Assembly (NCBI GenBank): GCA_027296205.1
Contig: JAPUJM010000206.1
Coordinates: 1 to 15,117 of the forward strand
Length of the DNA stretch: 15,117 nucleotides
Direction of reading: 5' to 3'
Source of the DNA: Actinomycetota bacterium
GTDB taxonomy: Bacteria; Actinomycetota; Acidimicrobiia; Spongiisociales; ZC4RG35
The position numbers and the translations under genes were made by a program. Shown here piece after piece: positions 1-6,070 of the stretch. The notes under the pieces were generated by a model. The model made no database searches and was not told the origin of the DNA. It worked only from the letters and a program-made list of their open reading frames with translations. Each line of letters starts with the position of its first letter. Within the stretch, counting starts at the first letter, position 1.

Positions 1-822
1 GTCAACCTCCAGGACTGGACCTTGACCATCAAGGGTCGGGTCGATCGGCCGTACACGATGACCTATTACGACCTTCTCGACATGCGCATGGTTGAGCGTG
101 ACGTGACCCTCTCCTGTGTCTCCAATCGGGTCGGCGGAGACCTCGTCGGGAATGCGAGATGGCAGGGCGTCCCACTAACCGAGATTCTCGATCGGGCCGG
201 TGTGCAAGACAACGCCGAGCAGCTTGTTGGCCGCTCGGTCGACGACTTCACGGTTGGTTTTCCGGTGGAGGCGGCGTTTGATGGACGGGAGGCCCTGGTA
301 GCCGTGGGAATGAACGGTGAGCCCCTTCCCTTCGAGCACGGTTTTCCCGCTCGTCTAGTGGTCGCCGGTCTCTACGGATACGTCTCTGCCACCAAATGGC
401 TGTCCGAGATCGAGCTGACCGGATGGGACGATTTCGATGCCTACTGGATCCCGAGGGGGTGGTCGAAGGAAGCACCGATCAAGACCCAGAGCCGAATCGA
501 CACACCCCGTAGCGGCGAGCAGATTCCACCGGGGCAAAGAGCCGTGGCCGGGGTGGCCTGGGCGCCAGGACGCGGGCTCTCGATGGTCGAGGTGCAGCTG
601 GGCGAAGGCGAGCCATGGACCCAAGCCGAGCTGTCGGAGCCACTCTCCGTCGACAGCTGGATCCAGTGGAAGGTCGACTGGTACGCCCCACCCGGGAACC
701 AGGTTCTTCGAGTCCGGGCAACGGATGGGAATGGCCAATTGCAGGACGAGACCGAGCTACCTCCCGCTCCGAACGGGGCGACCGGCTGGCACGCCCGGAC
801 CTGCTCCGTGGTCGACGCCTAA
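1..822 (+). CDS. Sulfite-oxidase-family molybdopterin-dependent oxidoreductase, 3' part
   Basis: The frame is open from the first base, so the true start lies before the window; a TTG at 22 is not credible as a start because coding similarity begins upstream of it. The visible 273 residues carry the sulfite-oxidase molybdopterin fold. The motif TLSCVSNRVGGDLVGNARW (fragment residues 37-55) holds the Cys expected to ligate molybdenum, and GLYGYVSATKWL follows around residues 124-135. From about residue 170 there is an immunoglobulin-like Mo-co dimerisation domain with AVAGVAWAPGRG and W-containing strands. Family members oxidise or reduce small oxyanions or sulfoxides; many actinobacterial forms have N-terminal membrane helices, which cannot be judged here. 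The substrate is unknown. The stop TAA (820-822) overlaps the stop of the convergent gene by 4 nt. Confidence 0.9.
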   Translation, partial: VNLQDWTLTIKGRVDRPYTMTYYDLLDMRMVERDVTLSCVSNRVGGDLVGNARWQGVPLTEILDRAGVQDNAEQLVGRSVDDFTVGFPVEAAFDGREALVAVGMNGEPLPFEHGFPARLVVAGLYGYVSATKWLSEIELTGWDDFDAYWIPRGWSKEAPIKTQSRIDTPRSGEQIPPGQRAVAGVAWAPGRGLSMVEVQLGEGEPWTQAELSEPLSVDSWIQWKVDWYAPPGNQVLRVRATDGNGQLQDETELPPAPNGATGWHARTCSVVDA

Positions 823-1781
823 GTAGCTACGTCGACAGCAGCTATCGCCCAGGAAAAACCGGATATCGGGTCTTCGATGGCCAGTCGGAGAGCCCAACCC
901 GTTCCGGGGGCTCCGTCGTCGAACCAGAGCCATCGAAGCCGGCTCGCAGCACCCCCGACCTCGTCTGGGTCAGGTGGCCAGTCGAGATCGCAGAGAGCGG
1001 CCACGACCCACCACGCCCCGTATCGCCCTGCTGCGGCCCCTCTTCGCCTGCCGTGTGCTCCGCCTGAGGCGCCGGCCCATGCCATCCAGGCCAGGGCCTC
1101 TTTGGTGTCCAGGTCCTCGACCCTGGCCCGAGTCAGACCGAGTGCCCTGATCGCTTCTCCAGCCTTCCCTTCGACCGAGGCCGTCTCGCATTGCCCGTTC
1201 GATTGCTCGGTCCACGGTTGGACAAGGTCGGCGAGGGCTCCCTCTGATATCGCATCATCGATACGGTCAACCTGGTCCGGAAGAGTTGTTTCAGAGCCCG
1301 CGGGAGGCATCGGGGAGGGGGCCTCCACCTTGTCCTCCTTGTACTCGGCGAGGGGATAGGTGGGTTCCCAGTCCATGAGTTGGTCGGGGAGGTCGGCGAT
1401 GGGCCCGATTCCCTCTTCACCTCTAACGACCCGCTCGGAGGCGAACGTCATCCGCTCCGGCCCGTTGGTCAGAAAGGGGCGCACCTCACTCCAGGTCTTG
1501 GTACTTGCCGCTACTTCGGCAAGGGGTCCCAGAGCGAAGCGCGCTGCGCCCTCGGAGACGACCGGTCCGGCGAACTTGCCAGGTGCCTCGAGAGCCAGTC
1601 GGTAGCGAATGAGGATGTCGACACCCCATACCTGTTTTCCTCTCGAGACCGCTTCGTGGCAGCGGGCGCGCAACTCGACCAACTCATCCCATGAGGAGGT
1701 TTGGCAATATCCGTCGATGACCCGAATCAAATCGTCTGTGTCCGTCGACTCGATGGCGTCGATGGCTCGCTGGCTGATCAC
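819..1781 (-). CDS. Unidentified actinobacterial protein with Gly/Arg/Trp-rich C-terminal domain
   Basis: A 320-residue soluble protein I do not recognise. I chose the GTG at 1781-1779 because it overlaps the sseA stop as GTGA, giving translational coupling and a natural N-terminus MISQRAIDAIESTDTDDL; the frame also runs 14 codons further up into sseA. Residues 1-130 look alpha-helical. Residues about 145-180 form an acidic, proline-containing linker (KEDKVEAPSPMPPAGSE). The C-terminal about 90 residues are dense and probably the conserved domain: ASGGAHGRRRGAAAGRYGAW, then LDWPPDP, RWLWFDDG and TGWALRLAIEDP. No signal peptide, membrane helix or catalytic signature is visible. Co-transcription with a rhodanese hints at sulfur metabolism, but that is only context. 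Confidence 0.8.
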   Translation of the reverse strand: MISQRAIDAIESTDTDDLIRVIDGYCQTSSWDELVELRARCHEAVSRGKQVWGVDILIRYRLALEAPGKFAGPVVSEGAARFALGPLAEVAASTKTWSEVRPFLTNGPERMTFASERVVRGEEGIGPIADLPDQLMDWEPTYPLAEYKEDKVEAPSPMPPAGSETTLPDQVDRIDDAISEGALADLVQPWTEQSNGQCETASVEGKAGEAIRALGLTRARVEDLDTKEALAWMAWAGASGGAHGRRRGAAAGRYGAWWVVAALCDLDWPPDPDEVGGAASRLRWLWFDDGAPGTGWALRLAIEDPISGFSWAIAAVDVAT

Positions 1782-2578
1782 GGGTTGGCGCCCATTGCCA
1801 CCGGCTTGTCGAGATGGGACCACTCGGAGAAGGACCCGATGTAGACGTCGGGCATCTCATGTCCGGCAACGACCATTGCGAGGGCGTCATGACAGGCAGT
1901 GACTCCGCTTCCGCAGGACATGACGGGGTCCGCATCGACATCCGAATACCGGGCTCGCAGAAGCTCCGGGTCGAGGAATCTGCCCTCGGCGTCCAGATTT
2001 CCCGAGGCCGGCTTGTTGACGGCTCCGGGTATGTGACCGGCCTTGGGATCGACCGGCTCGGTTTCGCCGGTGTAACGCTCGGAGGCCCGAGCGTCGACGA
2101 TGGCCCGACCCGAGAGGAGATCCTGGGTCACCACTCCCTCGAAGGTCGACGATGTCACGTATTCGGCCGTTTCCGGGGTGTTGGAGCCGAATTCGACCGG
2201 CATGCCCATCGCTGTCCACGTCTGGTATCCGCCATCCAGCAGCCGCGACCGCTCGTGGCCCATCGATCGCAGCATCCACCACATGCGAGCGGCGATGGCG
2301 CCCCCCACGTCGTCATAAACCACCACCTCGTCTCCCGGTGTGATGCCGAGTCGTCCCAGCGTTTTGGCAAAAGTGTCAACCGTCGGGAGCGGATGCCGTC
2401 CCGGGCCCGGCGGCGCCGATAGGTCGGTGTCGAGGTCAACGAACACCGCGCCCGGGATGTGGCCATCCTCATATGCCGACTTTCCGTGGTTTGGGTCGAC
2501 GAGAGCCCAACGGATGTCACATAGTCGCACTGCATCGAGACGTCCGGCGAGACTCGGGCAGTCGATCAGTGGTTGCAT
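1778..2578 (-). CDS. sseA: Thiosulfate/3-mercaptopyruvate sulfurtransferase, tandem rhodanese
   Basis: Complete 266-residue two-domain rhodanese, the usual family length. The first, inactive domain (about residues 15-130) has VVVYDDVGGAIAARMWWML where a catalytic loop would sit, without Cys. The second domain (about 155-262) carries the active Cys222 in SCGSGVTACHDAL; CG[ST]GVTA is typical of mercaptopyruvate sulfurtransferases, whereas thiosulfate rhodaneses usually have CRxGx[RT]. It moves sulfane sulfur from 3-mercaptopyruvate or thiosulfate to thiol acceptors or cyanide in the cytoplasm. The ATG at 2578 is preceded by no purine-rich ribosome site; TCAAAT lies 9 nt before it, so a leaderless start is possible. 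Its stop overlaps the next gene's GTG as GTGA. It is divergent from the GntR gene. Confidence 0.92.
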   Translation of the reverse strand: MQPLIDCPSLAGRLDAVRLCDIRWALVDPNHGKSAYEDGHIPGAVFVDLDTDLSAPPGPGRHPLPTVDTFAKTLGRLGITPGDEVVVYDDVGGAIAARMWWMLRSMGHERSRLLDGGYQTWTAMGMPVEFGSNTPETAEYVTSSTFEGVVTQDLLSGRAIVDARASERYTGETEPVDPKAGHIPGAVNKPASGNLDAEGRFLDPELLRARYSDVDADPVMSCGSGVTACHDALAMVVAGHEMPDVYIGSFSEWSHLDKPVAMGANP

Positions 2579-2610
2579 TGAAGAGGTATTTGAGCAGCCG
2601 TCGGCGAGGT

Positions 2611-2640
2611 TTGTTTAGTTCTAGAACATTCGTCTAGAAT
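2611..2640 (+). promoter_or_regulatory. Leaderless gntR promoter with paired TCTAGAA operator sites
   Basis: A -10 hexamer TAGAAT (2635-2640, 5 of 6 to TATAAT) ends 7 nt before the gntR ATG, and TTGTTT (2611-2616) lies 18 bp upstream as a weak -35. Transcription would then begin at or next to the start codon. TCTAGAA occurs twice, at 2620-2626 (inside the palindrome GTTCTAGAAC, 2618-2627) and at 2633-2639, with a 13-bp period; the second copy covers the -10. This is the expected layout of an autorepression operator (inference). The same site lies within 62 bp of the divergent sseA start. Confidence 0.6.
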
Positions 2641-2647
2641 CCGGCAT

Positions 2648-2989
2648 ATGCTGGTTCGCCTGGAACCGGGGTCGAGTAGCCCGATCTACATGCAGATCGC
2701 AGACTCGATTGCGGGTCATATCGAGTCGGGCTCTCTGCAAGCGAAGGAAAGGCTGCCGGCGGCCCGCTCGTTGGGGGAGACCATCGGTGTCAACATGCAT
2801 ACCGTCCTGAGGGCCTATTCGGAGCTGGAGCGACGCCGACTGGTTGAGATGAGGAGAGGGCGTGGCGGTGTGGTCGTATCGGGAGATGCCGACCTCCGCG
2901 AGATGACCGGGGCGCTGGTCAGCGAGGCAAAACGACAGGAACTCACGAAAGCCGACGTCACCCAACTCTTGGATGACATGTGGAGGTGA
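2648..2989 (+). CDS. GntR-family transcriptional regulator, YtrA-like
   Basis: A 113-residue GntR regulator of the short YtrA type: an N-terminal winged helix-turn-helix with no large effector domain. SSPIYMQIADSIAGHIESG (10-28) is the typical first helix region, LPAARSLGETIGVNMHTVLRAY (36-57) the helix-turn-helix, and ERRRLVEMRRGRGGVVV (61-77) the wing. The short C-terminal tail (80-113) would serve for dimerisation. YtrA regulators normally repress an adjacent ABC transporter operon from their own first position, but here no transporter follows and the next gene is on the opposite strand. Autoregulation and effects on divergent sseA are the local possibilities. There is no ribosome site before the ATG, in agreement with a leaderless transcript. 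Confidence 0.9.
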   Translation: MLVRLEPGSSSPIYMQIADSIAGHIESGSLQAKERLPAARSLGETIGVNMHTVLRAYSELERRRLVEMRRGRGGVVVSGDADLREMTGALVSEAKRQELTKADVTQLLDDMWR

Positions 2990-3023
2990 TCAGTTGGGTT
3001 CGGTTGCTCGCGTGGTGTGAGCC

Positions 3024-3377
3024 CTACTCCTCCTCGTCAGCCTGTGGCGCTGCCGGGGTCTTTGCTCTCTTCAATTCGGAGCCCAGCTCGGTGATGGTCG
3101 CTCCCAGAGCCGTGGCGAAAGAACTGGCCGCCTCCTTGAGCTGATCTCGTATGTCCGGGTCCCTGAGTGCGTTGGACACCGACTCCGCCACCTGATCCCA
3201 GGCGCCGGCGAGCGTGGAGAATGCCTTTTTGATCTCATCGTCCGATGGTCCGCGGTCCTTGGCGACCTTTCGATAGGTGTCCTTCAGCTGCCGGCCCAGC
3301 CCTCCGAAGTCGTCGGTCACGCTGTCCCAGGGATCGTCGGGTCTTTCGGTCGTAGGATCGTTCTCGTGCGTCTCCAC
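3024..3377 (-). CDS. Small helical hypothetical protein
   Basis: A 117-residue charged, almost wholly alpha-helical protein that I cannot assign. It begins with an acidic segment (THENDPTTERPDDPWDSV), then amphipathic helices such as GLGRQLKDTYRKVAKD and EIKKAFSTLAGAWDQVAESV, and ends in a Lys-then-Asp/Glu tail (KRAKTPAAPQADEEE). There is no signal peptide, membrane helix or Cys. The GTG at 3377 lies 7 nt after TACCAT, a plausible -10, so it could be leaderless. That start overlaps the divergent exonuclease start by 12 nt. An alternative GTG at 3320 would remove the overlap and leave 98 residues, but would drop the DPWDSV segment, which looks like part of the protein. Confidence 0.75.
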   Translation of the reverse strand: METHENDPTTERPDDPWDSVTDDFGGLGRQLKDTYRKVAKDRGPSDDEIKKAFSTLAGAWDQVAESVSNALRDPDIRDQLKEAASSFATALGATITELGSELKRAKTPAAPQADEEE

Positions 3378-4238
3378 CTACTTGATGGTACCTATGAGCT
3401 CTTCCGTGCTCACTTCGGTCGTCGCGACGTCGTCCCCGGGCCCGACGGCACCGACATTCGGGCAACCCTGGGGATCCTCGAGTCGACCCTGGCCCTCCTC
3501 CGCGAGCCCGGGGTGACCCATCTGGCGGCCAGCTTCGACACCGTGATCGAATCGTTTCGCAACGACATGTTCGCCGGCTACAAGACGTCGGCCGGCACGG
3601 ACGCCGAGTTGCTCGGCCAGTTCCCGCTGGCCGAACGTGCTCTGGAGGTCATTGGCGTCGTGGTGTGGCGCAATATTGATTTCGAGGCAGACGATGCTCT
3701 GGCGTCCGCCGCCATTCGATGGGTCGAGGACGTGGATCAGGTCGTCATCGCAACCCCGGACAAGGACCTGGCTCAAGTTGTGGTCGGTGACCGAATCGTC
3801 ACCTACAACAGACGGGAACAGAAGATCCTCGATGAAGACGCCGTTGTGGAGAAGTTCGGGGTGCACCCCGAGTCGATCCCCGACTACCTGGCCCTGGTCG
3901 GCGACGCCGCAGATGGCATCCCGGGTCTGCCCGGATGGGGCGCCAAGTCGGCATCCACGGTCCTGGCGCGCTATACGCGACTGGAGATGATCCCGGTGAG
4001 TGTCGATGACTGGGAGGTCAGGCCCCGAGGGGCCGAGAAACTGGCGGCGACACTTCGAGAACGACAGGCAGAGGTCTACCTCTACCGGGAATTGACCACC
4101 CTTCGCTTGGATGTCCCCCTCACCGAGGAGCTATCTGAGCTCGAGTGGAGGGGGGTTCCCAGGGAAGCCTTCATCGTCTTCTGTGATGACATGGGCTTCG
4201 ACGCCGATAAGATCCGGGTTCACCTCTGGCGTTCCTAG
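3366..4238 (+). CDS. 5'-3' exonuclease / FEN-family nuclease (XNI-like)
   Basis: A 290-residue stand-alone 5' nuclease of the type found as the N-terminal domain of DNA polymerase I. Metal-binding acidic residues are in place: LLDGTYELFRAHF (D7), FEADDALA (E107, D109, D110), ATPDKDLAQV (D132, D134) and GDAADGIPGLPGWGAKSAS (D180, D183). The last motif is the helix-3-turn-helix that grips DNA. Such enzymes cut flaps or remove RNA primers during lagging-strand synthesis and repair. The GTG at 3366 is required because D7 is catalytic and there is no later usable start; AGGA at 3355-3358 is a weak ribosome site. The TAG stop lies in a CTAG that borders the repeat element. DNA polymerase I is not in this window, so redundancy is unknown. 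Confidence 0.92.
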   Translation: MRLHLLDGTYELFRAHFGRRDVVPGPDGTDIRATLGILESTLALLREPGVTHLAASFDTVIESFRNDMFAGYKTSAGTDAELLGQFPLAERALEVIGVVVWRNIDFEADDALASAAIRWVEDVDQVVIATPDKDLAQVVVGDRIVTYNRREQKILDEDAVVEKFGVHPESIPDYLALVGDAADGIPGLPGWGAKSASTVLARYTRLEMIPVSVDDWEVRPRGAEKLAATLRERQAEVYLYRELTTLRLDVPLTEELSELEWRGVPREAFIVFCDDMGFDADKIRVHLWRS

Positions 4239-4396
4239 TGTCCCGAGTCGCAAATCATGCACAGAATCTCGCCTACTCTCGACGCCCCTGGCTGCGTCCT
4301 CCGCCTTGACGCAGCTACGGCTGCGCCTTCGTTGTGCGTCCTTGCCAGAAACGCCGATGCCTGGGCGAGATCAGCACGAACTTACGACTCAGGACA
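4239..4396 (-). repeat. 158-bp MITE-like inverted-repeat element flanked by CTAG
   Basis: A non-coding element with ends TGTCCCGAGTCGCAAAT (4239-4255) and, on the other strand, TGTCCTGAGTCGTAAGT (4396-4380), matching at 14 of 17 positions. It starts TG and ends CA and is bounded on both sides by CTAG (4235-4238 and 4397-4400), which looks like a 4-bp target duplication. Nested inside are further pairings: 4256-4260 with 4374-4378, 4266-4273 with 4364-4371 (perfect), 4279-4284 with 4352-4357, 4288-4292 with 4344-4348, and a 6-bp hairpin 4310-4325 with a 4-nt loop. It codes for no convincing protein. An element mobilised in trans by a transposase with CTAG or YTAR target preference (IS481 or IS5 types are candidates) is inference. 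The minus strand forms the better RNA fold. Confidence 0.7.
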
Positions 4397-4564
4397 CTAG
4401 TCAGGCTCCTCTTCCCAGACCACGTCGAAACGGTCGATGCAATCGCTGCATCGGTAGGCAAAGGCCGTGCCCGGCTCGGGAGGCTCATCCTCGGGGAGAT
4501 AGCTGATCAGATGCGCGGTCCCTCCACACTCGATACAGACGATTGACTCGGGGGGATTTCTCAC
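4397..4564 (-). CDS. Small zinc-ribbon protein
   Basis: A 55-residue ORF starting GTG at 4564 and ending TAG at 4399-4397. It holds two CxxC knuckles, VCIECGGTAHL (C10, C13) and YRCSDCIDRF (C39, C42), separated by an acidic loop, and an acidic tail WEEEPD. This is the spacing of a small zinc ribbon. Its start overlaps the nhaA stop as GTGA, so it should be co-translated with nhaA. The function is unknown; such proteins may bind nucleic acid or a protein partner, or keep zinc. The protein-like composition and paired Cys motifs support it as real despite its length; the opposite strand also has an open frame, which lacks any motif. Its stop codon forms the edge of the repeat element. Confidence 0.8.
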   Translation of the reverse strand: MRNPPESIVCIECGGTAHLISYLPEDEPPEPGTAFAYRCSDCIDRFDVVWEEEPD

Positions 4565-5910
4565 AGCTCGCGGGGTGGCCGGGCTCGTATCAGCACGAGG
4601 GAACCGATGACGCCGGCGACCAGCGAACCGGCGAAGATGCCGACCTTGGCCAGGTCGGTGAGGTGGGGGTCATTGAAAGCAAGACCGGTTACGAACAGCG
4701 ATACGGTGAATCCGATCCCGGCCACCGCTGCGAGGCCTACGACATGGGTCCAACCTGTCCCCGGTGGGAGCTTGCCCAGCCCGAGCTTGACCGCTGCATA
4801 GGTGAAGCCGGAGATGCCGACGAGTTTTCCGACAACCAGGCCGACGGAGACACCGAGGGCCACGGACGAGGTGAGGGCTTCGGTCAGGTTGATTGCCCTG
4901 AAGTCGACCCCGGCGTTGGCCAGGGCAAAGATGGGTACGATCAGGAAGGAGCTCCATCCGACGAGGTTATGCTCCATCCGGCTGAGCGGAGCGACAGACT
5001 CCTTGGCGATCTCGGCGACAAGCAAGGCCTCGTGGTCGGCATGCTCTTGAGCCGCCGCGCTATCGGTCACGCGCGGGAACTGGTCGAGGATCGCCCGGGA
5101 TCGTCGGTCGAACTCGTCCGGCGAGTAGTAGGGGCGGGCCGGGGCGAGAAAACCCAGAGCGACGCCTGCCAGTGTTGCGTGAACGCCGGACTGCAAGACC
5201 AGATACCAGATGATGATGGCGACGGGTACGTAGAAGGCATAAGAGCGAATGTTGACCTTGGTCCCCACCCATACGAGGAGGAGCATCCCGATGGCCGCCG
5301 ACAGGTACCCGGCTTGAAGGTTCTCGGTGTAGAAGATGGCGATGACGGCGATGGCTCCGATGTCGTCGGTAATCGCCACCGCGAGCAGGAAGAGCTTTGC
5401 TCCGGGGGGCACCTTCGACGAGAGCAACGCCACGATTCCCAGGGCGAAGGCGATGTCGGTGGCCATGGGGATTCCCCAGCCCCGAATCGCTTCGGTGCCC
5501 GCTCCAGCGTTGAACGCGATGTAAATGGCGGCAGGAACAATCATGCCTCCCAAAGCCGCCATGACCGGCAACGCCGCCGCCCTGGGATCGCGAAGGTCTC
5601 CAATCACCAACTCTCGTTTGATCTCGAGACCGACCACAAAGAAGAAAATGGCCATCAGTCCGTCGTTGATGAACTCTTGAACAGACTGCTCGAAGTGGAT
5701 TCCCAGGAAATCGAAGGTGATCTGCTCTTCGAGGAGCGAGAAGTATGTCTCCGACCACAGGCTGTTCGCCCATACGAGGGCGGCGATGGCGGCGATGAGC
5801 AGAACGATTCCAGACGAGGCCTCGATTGCGCTGAACCGGACGAAGGGTCGAATGAACGTCCGTGGAACCCACCGGTCGGAGGTGGCCCAGGTTGTGTGGC
5901 GTGGATCCAT
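4561..5910 (-). CDS. nhaA: Na+/H+ antiporter NhaA
   Basis: A 449-residue inner-membrane antiporter that exports Na+ (or Li+) in exchange for H+. Family signatures are all present: FFFVVGLEIKREL (89-101), the ion-site Asp in GIPMATDIAFALGIVALL (D152) and the pair AITDDIGAI (D182, D183). The 30-residue spacing between D152 and D182 matches E. coli D133 and D163. About 11-12 hydrophobic helices span residues 28-440. It is longer than the E. coli protein (388), with a hydrophilic stretch near 270-310 (SPDEFDRRSRAILDQF and EHADHEALLVAEIAKES) that occurs in many actinobacterial forms. The ATG at 5910 directly follows the stop of a 21-codon upstream ORF with no gap, and the zinc-ribbon gene follows with a GTGA overlap. 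Confidence 0.95.
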   Translation of the reverse strand: MDPRHTTWATSDRWVPRTFIRPFVRFSAIEASSGIVLLIAAIAALVWANSLWSETYFSLLEEQITFDFLGIHFEQSVQEFINDGLMAIFFFVVGLEIKRELVIGDLRDPRAAALPVMAALGGMIVPAAIYIAFNAGAGTEAIRGWGIPMATDIAFALGIVALLSSKVPPGAKLFLLAVAITDDIGAIAVIAIFYTENLQAGYLSAAIGMLLLVWVGTKVNIRSYAFYVPVAIIIWYLVLQSGVHATLAGVALGFLAPARPYYSPDEFDRRSRAILDQFPRVTDSAAAQEHADHEALLVAEIAKESVAPLSRMEHNLVGWSSFLIVPIFALANAGVDFRAINLTEALTSSVALGVSVGLVVGKLVGISGFTYAAVKLGLGKLPPGTGWTHVVGLAAVAGIGFTVSLFVTGLAFNDPHLTDLAKVGIFAGSLVAGVIGSLVLIRARPPREL

Positions 5911-5976
5911 CTACCCGATGCTCTTCCCGGCCGACTCGAGCATTTCCCGGTACTTCTCAGGTGATGCGATTGGCAC
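5911..5976 (-). pseudogene. Aldolase-N-terminus-like 21-codon ORF abutting nhaA
   Basis: GTG (5976-5974) opens a 21-codon frame reading MPIASPEKYREMLESAGKSIG and closing with TAG at 5913-5911, immediately next to the nhaA ATG. The first 15 residues closely resemble the conserved start of class II fructose-bisphosphate aldolase (MPIATPE.Y.EML in actinobacteria, from memory). GGAG (5986-5983) with a 6-nt spacer is a good ribosome site, better than anything in front of nhaA itself. I read it as a 5' remnant of an fba gene joined to nhaA by rearrangement, which may now work as a translated leader coupling ribosomes into nhaA. A true leader peptide with chance resemblance is the alternative. No other aldolase sequence is in the window. 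Confidence 0.55.
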
Positions 5977-6000
5977 CCGTTACTCCAAATCCTTCTCGGT

Positions 6001-6040
6001 AGGGCGCGAAGGTAGTCGGTTTTGTTTGCCGACTCGCCCT
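6001..6040 (-). promoter_or_regulatory. Strong hairpin in the nhaA upstream region
   Basis: On the minus strand AGGGCGAGUCGG (6040-6029) pairs with CCGACU (6019-6014) and CGCCCU (6006-6001), giving 12 base pairs with a 7-nt bulge and a 9-nt A-rich loop. It has no U-tract, so it is not an intrinsic terminator. It lies about 25 nt before the aldolase-like leader ORF and may be part of a structured leader, or, read on the plus strand, lie upstream of the DUF454 gene. It matched no riboswitch I can recall with confidence. Confidence 0.4.
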
Positions 6041-6070
6041 CAGCAACCACCTCCGATAGCTTCGCCCTTG

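Noticed and set aside
4334..4546. A 70-codon plus-strand frame across the repeat element and the zinc-ribbon gene.
   Set aside because: It starts inside the repeat, has no motif, and lies antisense to the paired-CxxC frame, which is better supported.
4543..5964. A 473-codon open frame on the plus strand opposite nhaA.
   Set aside because: It is rich in Gly, Asp and Glu with no domain, and it mirrors nhaA, whose Asp and motif spacing are intact on the minus strand.
5941..5980. Resemblance to a TPP riboswitch: CACCUGAGAAGUACC before nhaA.
   Set aside because: The second conserved TPP block (GAACCUGAU...) is absent, no thiamine gene follows, and the bases are explained by the aldolase-like codons SPEKY.
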